64,000 nt of DNA. It comes from Saprospiraceae bacterium (GTDB lineage: Bacteria > Bacteroidota > Bacteroidia > Chitinophagales > Saprospiraceae). Where the stretch lies: the NCBI GenBank assembly GCA_016717145.1, contig JADKGD010000071.1, positions 124,001 to 188,000 of the forward strand. The letters are read 5' to 3'. A model generated the notes under the pieces. It was not told the origin of the DNA. It made no database searches and saw only the letters and a list, made by a program, of their open reading frames with translations. Every line of letters starts with the position of its first letter. Within the stretch, counting starts at the first letter, position 1. Both the position numbers and the translations under genes were made by a program. Below are positions 8,776 to 18,900 of this stretch, piece by piece.

Positions 8776-11700
8776 CTTGCCATCATAACATGCAAAGAAA
8801 TATCCTCAGTATCTCTACAATCATTACAATCCGTTACTGTGACTCTATAAAATGTAGAAGAAGTTGGAGTGACGACAATACTTGAAGTTGTTGCTCCTGT
8901 TGACCATAAATATTTAACCGTATTTAAATCTGAGTTGTCCTGACTACATATCGTTTTACCTGTTATGATAGGAGTTAATGTAATTGTTTCTCCTAAATTT
9001 ATCATTTTATCAGGACCAAGATCCGCTATGAGACAATTTACAACTACTTCAAAATCCTCTGTATTCGAACATCCGCAACAATCCGTAACTGTTACGGTAT
9101 ATGTTGTTGTGACAACAGGTCTGACTGTTATTGAAGTACCGGTATCCCCATTTGACCAAAGATAAGAGGATATTTCATTCGAATTACCTGCACAACACCC
9201 ACCAAGAACTTTTATTTCATCAATATCCCAAACAGATTCTTTGCCGGTATTATTGATAGTACAATATGGAACTAACTCAAATAAGTACTTTGCTGCAACC
9301 AACGATACAAAATTAGGATTATTTGAAAAATCAAAGCTAACAAGACCCCAAGCCCTGTTTGTATTTAAATCATCTTCATAGTAAATAAATTCACCATTCT
9401 TACTTACTCTCAAAAGGTACTTTGTTGCATAATTATTCTGTCCACTTATTCCACCAATCCAATTAAACATTTCTGGTGATTGTTCATAAAATTGGAGCCC
9501 GGTTATTTGACTACTTTGATTCGGATTTATGGTTACTTCAAATCTTAATGCCTGACTAAAGTCAAGCTTGCCAGGATTACATGTTTTTTGAGTACCTATA
9601 CACATAGCGACACTACTATTTAGTCCAGGTGTACAAGAATGCTTGTATCTAGTATCCCTGTGAACATTACCTGCTGTAACTGAATTGCAATTTGAATTTG
9701 ATACCACTGGTATGAATTCCGAATAGTCCATATGCGTTCCACTCAACATCACCGAGGCACAAGCATTTAAATCCCAGTAGGAAAGTACTTCCGGTGTGAC
9801 TATAGAACATTCATTTGGACAAGTATTATTACTATGACCTGTCACAACAATAACTGACGAATCACCCTTACATATTTTATCAATTCCTGCCATATCAATA
9901 ATTGGCTTAGGTTTAACAGTAATATCAATAGATTTTGATGCTGTACAACCATTTGTCGATGTTGCTGTAACCGTATAAACGGTCGAAGTTGAAGGCTTAA
10001 TGTTAATTATAGAATTTGTAGATCCATTGCTCCATAAATAAGTGATACCACCTACAACCGTCAACTTAGTTGAATCATTCTGGCAAATTTTATTAATACC
10101 GGAAATAGAAACGGTAGGTAATGGATTGACAGTTACCGTGACAGTTTTAGAAGCTTTGCATCCTTCAAAGCTTGATACTGTAACTGTGTAGGATGTAGTT
10201 ACAACAGGGTTTACTTCAATTAATGAAGTAGTTGCCCCATTACTCCACGAGTAACCTCCTGAGGCTCCTGATGCTGTAAGAAATGTCACACTTCCTTCAC
10301 AAACAGTTAAATTGCCCACAATTGAAGGTTGAGGTAGTTGATTTACTTTAACATTTACAAAGGCAGTGGCTAAACACCCTTTAAAATCTGTAATAGAAAC
10401 TGTATAGACCGTTGTAACTGCAGGGTTAACTGTGATAACACCGGTTGTTGCACCTGTACTCCAGCTATATATCGTCCCGCCACCTGCTGTCAGGGTTGTA
10501 CTTTCTCCATTACAGATTTCTGTATCTCCCATGATCGTCGCTGCCGGTAATGGATTTACGGTCACCGTGATGCTTGAACTTGACTGGCATCCGTTGCCGT
10601 CTGTTACCGTGACCGTATATGTCGTACTCATGGACGGACTAACATTGATCCCGGAAGCGGATGAGCCGTTACTCCACAAATAGCTTGTCCCCCCACTAGC
10701 CGTCAGGGTCGTACTTTCTCCATTACAGATTTCTGTATCCCCGATGATTGCCGCTGCCGGTAGTGGATTTACTGTCACCGTGATGCTTGAGCTTGACTGG
10801 CATCCGTTGCCGTCTGTTACCGTGACCGTATAGGTCGTACTTACTGCAGGTGTAACGTCAATCCAGTATGCTGTAACTCCATTGCTCCACAAATAGCTCG
10901 TCCCACCACTCGCAGTCAACCTCGTCGTTTCTCCAACACATAGCTCAGTATCCCCCATGATCGTCGCTGCCGGTAGTGGATTTACGGTCACCGTTGCACT
11001 TGTACTTGCCTCACAACCTTTTACATCCGTTACCGTCACGCTATATGTCGTACTTACTGCAGGGCTTACATTGATCACTGTCGTCGTTGCACCTGTATTC
11101 CATATATAACTTACGCCCCCCAATACCCCTAATAAAGTACTTTCTCCATTACAGATTACCCTGTTCCCTATGATCTCCGGAACTGGCAGCGTATTAACTA
11201 CTACTGTCTTACTACCTGATGCACTGCAGCCATTTCCATCCGTAACCGTAACTATGTAATTCGTATTGCTTATTGGCGATACTGTAATTACCGGTCCCGT
11301 CGCCCCTGTACTCCATACATAACTCGTGCCGCCACTAGCCATCAGGGTCGTCACTGATCCACTGCATATTTCTTCATCTCCTGTAATAACTACTACAGGT
11401 AGGGCATTTACCGTAACCGTGATGCTTGCCGTCGTCATGCATCCATGATCATCTGTTACCTTCACATTATAGATCGTAGTTTCCGTAGGACATACCGTCA
11501 CTGATGGTGATGTATTGGGTCCTGTGCCAGGGTCTCCGCATGGCCCGCATATCGCACTATCTCCCCGATAATCCGTCGGTAAACCTTCCGTTACCAACGT
11601 CAACTGACCGGTTAATTCATTTATGCTGAATATTTTTCCCCTATCTACCTGATGTCCGTATAATTGGCCATCTTTATAATATATCCCTCCGAATTCATCT

Positions 11701-12902
11701 GTCGATACTCCCGTAACTCCAGTATATATTCCATTCGACGCCGGCCCGGCTAAACATGAGGTCGTCCTGTCCGATACGTTCAATCTGAATAACGCATTCT
11801 CTATGCCAAAAAATGAAATTAAGGTAGTCCCGTCTGCACTCAATGCCCAATCCTGGATTCCCCCGGATGGCTCTCTTCCTGCGGGATTTAATGCATAGGT
11901 CTGAAAGGCTGTTATACAAGCATCCAGATATGGCTTACATGTAGCCAGTACCGTTATTGGTGCATACGTCACATTGCCGCCGTTGCCATGATTGTTTAAA
12001 TCTATCTGACCCAGATATATCGTATAGTCAACTATCTCAAACGTAAATGGATTGATCAGCGCTGCGACAGCAGGAAAATAATATATGCCCCCTGCCGATA
12101 CATCTCCGATATATGTCATTATTCCCGTCGTACCAGTCAGACCATATGGATTCGGTGGCTGTGGTATCTGACCAAGTATCGTCAAGGCTCCACTCCTCGG
12201 ATCTATCCGTACCAAATTGGCCCGAACAGCTTCTGTTATACTATTACCCAGTGACTTCATCCCGTATATATACGGCCGTGTTCCTCCTTCACAATAGTAA
12301 CCTATTCCATTTACATTGTTTGTCCCTGTGCTCCCTATCAAACTCAGGCTGTTACTTCCATTTACTGAATACAATGAAGCAATACCACCGCCCTGAAGTC
12401 CTCCTACAAAAAATGGCCCGTTACACGAATATCCGTTTGACTGAAGGCCCTCCCACTCATACAACGTCCCGCCGGTAGCCGTCAGTGTTGTACATGATTC
12501 CAGACATATCTCTGTATCCCCGGATATACCAACTATCGGTAAGGCATTTACAATTACTGACACCGAAGCAGTGGAGGTGCATCCTTTCCCGTCCGTAACC
12601 GTCAATCCATAAGCCGTATTCACCGACGGGTTAACTGTGATAACACCGGTTGTCTCACCTGTACTCCAACTATATATCGTCCCGCCACCTGCTGTCAGGG
12701 TTGTACTTTCTCCATTACAGATTTCTGTATCTCCCATGATCGTCGCTGCCGGTAATGGATTTACGGTCACCGTGATGCTTGAACTTGACTGGCATCCGTT
12801 GCCGTCTGTTACCGTGACCGTATATGTCGTACTCATGGACGGACTAACATTGATCCCGGAAGCGGATGAGCCGTTACTCCACAAATAGCTTGTCCCCCCC
12901 AC
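8517..12902 (-). CDS. Giant surface protein, C-terminal fragment with fourth propeller-like insert and T9SS sorting domain
   Basis: 1,461 residues: two modules of the array, the insert-bearing module (copy 4) and several more array modules. After about 10.4 kb come AT-rich, diverged modules (KGCLATAFVNVKVNQLP onward), a module with the third ~213-residue insert and a final module (YLWSTGATTSSIVVTP). The protein ends in a type-A sorting domain. The apparent Met start is inside the real protein; the true upstream continuation is the 12874-15489 fragment. Confidence 0.85.
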   Translation of the reverse strand: MGGTSYLWSNGSSASGINVSPSMSTTYTVTVTDGNGCQSSSSITVTVNPLPAATIMGDTEICNGESTTLTAGGGTIYSWSTGETTGVITVNPSVNTAYGLTVTDGKGCTSTASVSVIVNALPIVGISGDTEICLESCTTLTATGGTLYEWEGLQSNGYSCNGPFFVGGLQGGGIASLYSVNGSNSLSLIGSTGTNNVNGIGYYCEGGTRPYIYGMKSLGNSITEAVRANLVRIDPRSGALTILGQIPQPPNPYGLTGTTGIMTYIGDVSAGGIYYFPAVAALINPFTFEIVDYTIYLGQIDLNNHGNGGNVTYAPITVLATCKPYLDACITAFQTYALNPAGREPSGGIQDWALSADGTTLISFFGIENALFRLNVSDRTTSCLAGPASNGIYTGVTGVSTDEFGGIYYKDGQLYGHQVDRGKIFSINELTGQLTLVTEGLPTDYRGDSAICGPCGDPGTGPNTSPSVTVCPTETTIYNVKVTDDHGCMTTASITVTVNALPVVVITGDEEICSGSVTTLMASGGTSYVWSTGATGPVITVSPISNTNYIVTVTDGNGCSASGSKTVVVNTLPVPEIIGNRVICNGESTLLGVLGGVSYIWNTGATTTVINVSPAVSTTYSVTVTDVKGCEASTSATVTVNPLPAATIMGDTELCVGETTRLTASGGTSYLWSNGVTAYWIDVTPAVSTTYTVTVTDGNGCQSSSSITVTVNPLPAAAIIGDTEICNGESTTLTASGGTSYLWSNGSSASGINVSPSMSTTYTVTVTDGNGCQSSSSITVTVNPLPAATIMGDTEICNGESTTLTAGGGTIYSWSTGATTGVITVNPAVTTVYTVSITDFKGCLATAFVNVKVNQLPQPSIVGNLTVCEGSVTFLTASGASGGYSWSNGATTSLIEVNPVVTTSYTVTVSSFEGCKASKTVTVTVNPLPTVSISGINKICQNDSTKLTVVGGITYLWSNGSTNSIINIKPSTSTVYTVTATSTNGCTASKSIDITVKPKPIIDMAGIDKICKGDSSVIVVTGHSNNTCPNECSIVTPEVLSYWDLNACASVMLSGTHMDYSEFIPVVSNSNCNSVTAGNVHRDTRYKHSCTPGLNSSVAMCIGTQKTCNPGKLDFSQALRFEVTINPNQSSQITGLQFYEQSPEMFNWIGGISGQNNYATKYLLRVSKNGEFIYYEDDLNTNRAWGLVSFDFSNNPNFVSLVAAKYLFELVPYCTINNTGKESVWDIDEIKVLGGCCAGNSNEISSYLWSNGDTGTSITVRPVVTTTYTVTVTDCCGCSNTEDFEVVVNCLIADLGPDKMINLGETITLTPIITGKTICSQDNSDLNTVKYLWSTGATTSSIVVTPTSSTFYRVTVTDCNDCRDTEDISLHVMMASSIVIYPNPASDRVNVVSELPLDPNLSVRLKSIDGKTILGQKLELITHSSNNVSVVIPLNIADGIYIMEIRNGDRVYSEKMILLSK

Positions 12903-15900
12903 TAGCCGTCAGGGTCGTACTTTCTCCATTACAGATTTCTGTATCCCCGATGATTGCCGCTGCCGGTAGTGGATTTACGGTCACCGTGATGCTTGAGCTT
13001 GACTGGCATCCGTTGCCGTCTGTTACCGTGACCGTATAGGTCGTACTTACTGCAGGTGTAACGTCAATCCAGTATGCTGTAACTCCATTGCTCCACAAAT
13101 AGCTCGTCCCACCACTCGCAGTCAACCTCGTCGTTTCTCCAACACATAGCTCAGTATCCCCCATGATCGTCGCTGCCGGTAGTGGATTTACGGTCACCGT
13201 TGCACTTGTACTTGCCTCACAACCTTTTACATCCGTTACCGTCACGCTATATGTTGTACTTACTGATGGGCTTACATTGATAACAGTAGTCGTTGCTCCT
13301 GTATTCCATATATAACTTACGCCCCCCAATACCCCTAATAAAGTACTTTCTCCATTACAGATTACCCTGTTCCCTATGATCTCCGGAACTGGCAGCGCAT
13401 TAACTACTACTGTCTTACTTCCTGATGCACTGCAGCCATTTCCATCTGTAACCGTAACTATGTAATTCGTATTGCTTAATGGCGATACTGTAATTACCGG
13501 TCCCGTGGCCCCTGTACTCCATACATAGCTCGTGCCGCCACTAGCCGTCAGGGTCGTCACTGATCCACTGCATATTTCTTCTTCTCCTGTAATAACTACT
13601 ACAGGTAGGGCATTTACCGTAACCGTGATGCTTGCCGTCGTCATGCATCCATGATCATCTGTTACCTTCACATTATAGATCGTAGTTTCCGTAGGACATA
13701 CCGTCACTGATGGTGATGTATTGGGTCCTGTGCCAGGGTCTCCGCATGGACCGCATATCGCACTATCTCCCCGATAATCCGTCGGTAAACCTTCCGTTAC
13801 CAACGTCAACTGACCGGTTAATTCATTTATGCTGAATATTTTTCCCCTATCTACCTGATGTCCGTATAATTGGCCATCTTTATAATATATCCCTCCGAAT
13901 TCATCTGTCGATACTCCTGTAACTCCAGTATATATTCCATTCGACGCCGGCCCGGCTAAACATGAGGTTGTCCTGTCCGATACGTTCAATCTGAATAACG
14001 CATTCTCTATGCCAAAAAATGAAATTAAGGTAGTCCCGTCTGGACTCAATGCCCAATCCTGGATTCCCCCGGATGGCTCTCTTCCTGCGGGATTTAATGC
14101 ATAGGTCTGAAAGGCTGTTATACAAGCATCCAGATATGGCTTACATGTAGCCAGTACCGTTATTGGTGCATACGTCACATTGCCGCCGTTGCCATGATTG
14201 TTTAAATCTATCTGACCCAGATATATCGTATAGTCAACTATCTCAAACGTAAATGGATTGATCAGCGCTGCGACAGCAGGAAAATAATATATGCCCCCTG
14301 CCGATACATCTCCGATATATGTCATTATTCCCGTCGTACCAGTCAGACCATATGGATTCGGTGGCTGTGGTATCTGACCAAGTATTGTCAAGGCGCCACT
14401 CCTCGGATCTATCCGTACCAAATTGGCCCGAACAGCTTCTGTTATACTATTGCCCAGTGACTTCATCCCGTATATATACGGCCGTGTTCCCCCATCACAA
14501 TAGTAACCTATTCCATTTACATTATTTGTCCCAGTGCTCCCTATCAAACTCAGGCTGTTACTTCCATTTACTGAATACAATGAAGCTATTCCTCCGCCCT
14601 GAAGTCCTCCTATAAAAAATGGCCCGTTACACGAATATCCGTTTGACTGAAGGCCCTCCCACTCATACAACGTCCCGCCAGTAGCCGTCAGTGTTGTACA
14701 TGATTCCAGACATATCTCTGTATCCCCGGATATACCAACTATCGGTAAGGCATTTACAATTACTGACACCGAAGCAGTGGAGGTGCATCCTTTCCCGTCC
14801 GTAACCGTCAATCCATAAGCCGTATTCACCGACGGGTTAACTGTGATAACACCGGTTGTATCACCTGTACTCCAACTATATATCGTCCCGCCACCTGCTG
14901 TCAGGGTTGTACTTTCTCCATTACAGATTTCTGTATCTCCCATGATCGTCGCTGCCGGTAATGGATTTACGGTCACCGTGATGCTTGAACTTGACTGGCA
15001 TCCGTTGCCGTCTGTTACCGTGACCGTATATGTCGTACTCATGGACGGACTAACATTGATCCCGGAAGCGGATGAGCCGTTACTCCACAAATAGCTTGTC
15101 CCCCCACTAGCCGTCAGGGTCGTACTTTCTCCATTACAGATTTCTGTATCCGAGATGATTGCCGCTGCCGGTAGTGGATTTACGGTCACCGTGATGCTTG
15201 AGCTTGACTGGCATCCGTTGCCGTCTGTTACCGTGACCGTATAGGTCGTACTTACTGCAGGTGTAACGTCAATCCAGTATGCTGTAACTCCATTGCTCCA
15301 CAAATAGCTCGTCCCACCACTCGCAGTCAACCTCGTCGTTTCTCCAACACATAGCTCAGTATCCCCCATGATCGTCGCTGCCGGTAGTGGATTTACGGTC
15401 ACCGTTGCACTTGTACTTGCCTCACAACCTTTTACATCCGTTACCGTCACGCTATATGTCGTACTTACTGCAGGGCTTACATTGATCACTGTCGTTGTGG
15501 CTCCTGTATTCCATATATAACTTACGCCCCCAATACCCCTAATAAAGTACTTTCTCCATTACAGATTACCCTGTTCCCTATGATCTCCGGAACTGGCAGC
15601 GCATTAACTACTACTGTCTTACTTCCTGATGCACTGCAGCCATTTCCATCTGTAACCGTAACTATGTAATTCGTATTGCTTAATGGCGATACTGTAATTA
15701 CCGATCCCGTGGCCCCTGTACTCCATACATAGCTCGTGCCGCCACTAGCCGCCAGGGTTGCCGTCGATCCGCTGCATATTTCTTCATCTCCCGTAATAAC
15801 TACTACAGGTAGCGCATTTACCGTAACCGTGATACTTGCCGTCGTCATGCATCCATGATCATCTGTTACCTTTACATTATAGATTGTAGTTTCCGTAGGG

Positions 15901-18900
15901 CATACCGTCACTGATGGTGATGTATTGGGTCCCGTGCCAGGGTCTCCGCATGGCCCGCATATCGCACTATCTCCCCGATAATCCGTCGGTAAACCTTCCG
16001 TTACCAACGTCAACTGACCGGTTAATTCATTTATGCTGAATATTTTCCCCTATCTACCTGATGTCCGTATAATTGGCCATCTTTATAATATATCCTCCGA
16101 ATTCATCTGTCGATACTCCTGTAACTCCAGTATATATTCCATTCGACGCCGGCCCGGCTAAACATGAGGTTGTCCTGTCCGATACGTTCAATCTGAATAA
16201 CGCATTCTCTATGCCAAAAAATGAAATTAAGGTAGTCCCGTCTGGACTCAATGCCCAATCCTGGATTCCCCCGGATGGCTCTCTTCCTGCGGGATTTAAT
16301 GCATAGGTCTGAAAGGCTGTTATACAAGCATCCAAATATGGCTTACATGTAGCCAGTACCGTTATCGGTGCATACGTCACATTGCCGCCGTTGCCATGAT
16401 TGTTTAAATCTATCTGACCCAGATATATCGTATAGTCAACTATCTCAAATGTAAATGGATTGATCAGCGCTGCGACAGCAGGAAAATAATATATGCCCCC
16501 TGCCGATACATCTCCGATATATGTCATTATTCCCGTCGTACCAGTCAGACCATATGGATTCGGTGGCTGTGGTATCTGACCAAGTATTGTCAAGGCGCCA
16601 CTCCTCGGATCTATCCGTACCAAATTGGCCCGAACAGCTTCTGTTATACTATTACCCAGTGACTTCATCCCGTATATATACGGCCGTGTTCCTCCTTCAC
16701 AATAGTAACCTATTCCATTTACATTATTTGTCCCAGTGCTCCCCTATCAAACTCAGGCTGTTACTTCCATTTACTGAATACAATGAAGCAATACCACCGC
16801 CCTGAAGTCCTCCTACAAAAAATGGCCCGTTACACGAATATCCGTTTGACTGAAGGCCCTCCCACTCATACAACGTCCCGCCGGTAGCCGTCAGTGTTGT
16901 ACATGATTCCAGACATATCTCTGTATCCCCGGATATACCAACTATCGGTAAGGCATTTACAATTACTGACACCGAAGCAGTGGAGGTGCATCCTTTCCCG
17001 TCCGTAACCGTCAATCCATAAGCCGTATTCACCGACGGGTTAACTGTGATAACACCGGTTGTCTCACCTGTACTCCAACTATATATCGTCCCGCCACCTG
17101 CTGTCAGGGTTGTACTTTCTCCATTACAGATTTCTGTATCCCCCATGATCGTCGCTGCCGGTAATGGATTTACGGTCACCGTGATGCTTGAACTTGACTG
17201 GCATCCGTTGCCGTCTGTTACCGTGACCGTATATGTCGTACTCGTAGCAGGTGTAACATCAATCCAGTATGCCGTAACTCCATTGCTCCACAAATAGCTT
17301 GTCCCGCCACTCGCAGTCAGTCTCGTCGTTTCTCCATTACATAGCTCACTATCCCCCATGATCGTCGCTGCCGGTAGTGGATTTACGGTCACCGTGATGC
17401 TTGAGCTTGACTGGCATCCGTTGACGTCTGTTACCGTGACCGTATAGGTCGTACTTACTGCAGGTGTAACGTCAATCCAGTATGCTGTAACTCCATTGCT
17501 CCACAAATAGCTCGTCCCGCCACTCGCAGTCAACCTCGTCGTTTCTCCAACACATAGCTCAGTATCCCCCCATGATCGTCGCTGCCGGTAGTGGATTTAC
17601 GGTCACCGTTGCACTTGTACTTGCCTCACAACCTTTTACATCCGTTACCGTCACGCTATATGTTGTACTTACTGATGGGCTTACATTGATCACTGTCGTT
17701 GTTGCACCTGTATTCCATATATAACTTTACGCCCCCAATACCCCTAATAAAGTACTTTCTCCATTACAGATTACCCTGTTCCCTATGATCTCCGGAACTG
17801 GCAGCGCATTAACTACTACTGTCTTACTTCCTGATGCACTGCAGCCATTTCCATCTGTAACCGTAACTATGTAATTCGTATTGCTTAATGGCGATACTGT
17901 AATTACCGGTCCCGTCGCCCCTGTATTCCATACATAGCTCGTACCGCCACTAGCCGCCAGGGTTGCCGTCGATCCGCTGCATATTTCTTCATCTCCCGTA
18001 ATAACTACTACCGGCAGCGCATTTACCGTAACCGTGGTGCTTGCCGTCGTCATGCATCCATGATCATCTGTTACCTTTACATTATAGATTGTAGTTTCCG
18101 TAGGGCATACCGTCACTGATGGTGATGTATTGGGTCCCGTGCCAGGGTCTCCGCATGGCCCGCATATCGCACTATCTCCCCGATAATCCGTCGGTAAATC
18201 TTCCGTTACCAACGTCAACTGACCGGTTAATTCATTTATGCTGAATATTTTTCCCCTATCTACCTGATGTCCGTATAATTGGCCATCTTTATAATATATC
18301 CCTCCGAATTCATCTGTCGATACTCCTGTAACTCCAGTATATATTCCATTCGACGCCGGCCCGGCTAAACATGAGGTTGTCCTGTCCGATACGTTCAATC
18401 TGAATAACGCATTCTCTATGCCAAAAAATGAAATTAAAGTAGTTCCGTCAGGACTCAATGCCCAATCCTGGATTCCCCCCGAAGGCTCTCTTCCTGCCGG
18501 ATTTAATGCATAGGTCTGAAAGGCTGTTATACAAGCATCCAAATATGGCTTACATGTAGCCAGTACCGTTATTGGTGCATACGTCACATTGCCGCCGTTG
18601 CCATGATTGTTTAAATCTATCTGACCCAGATATATTGTATAGTCAACTATCTCAAACGTAAATGGATTGATCAGAGCTGCTACAGCAGGAAAATAATATA
18701 TGCCTCCTGCCGATACTTCTCCGATATATGTCATTATTCCCGTCGTTCCCGTCACACCATATGGATTCGGTGGCTGTGGTATCTGACCAAGTATCGTTAA
18801 CGCTCCACTCCTCGGATCTATCCGTACCAAATTGGCCCGAACAGCTTCTGTTATACTATTACCCAGTGACTTCATCCCGTATATATACGGCCGTGTTCCT

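Noticed and set aside
12894..17571. Phase-variable contingency gene
   Set aside because: Runs are short (2-7 bases), scattered and of mixed base type; contingency loci normally have one long tract. Kept only as an alternative to consensus error.
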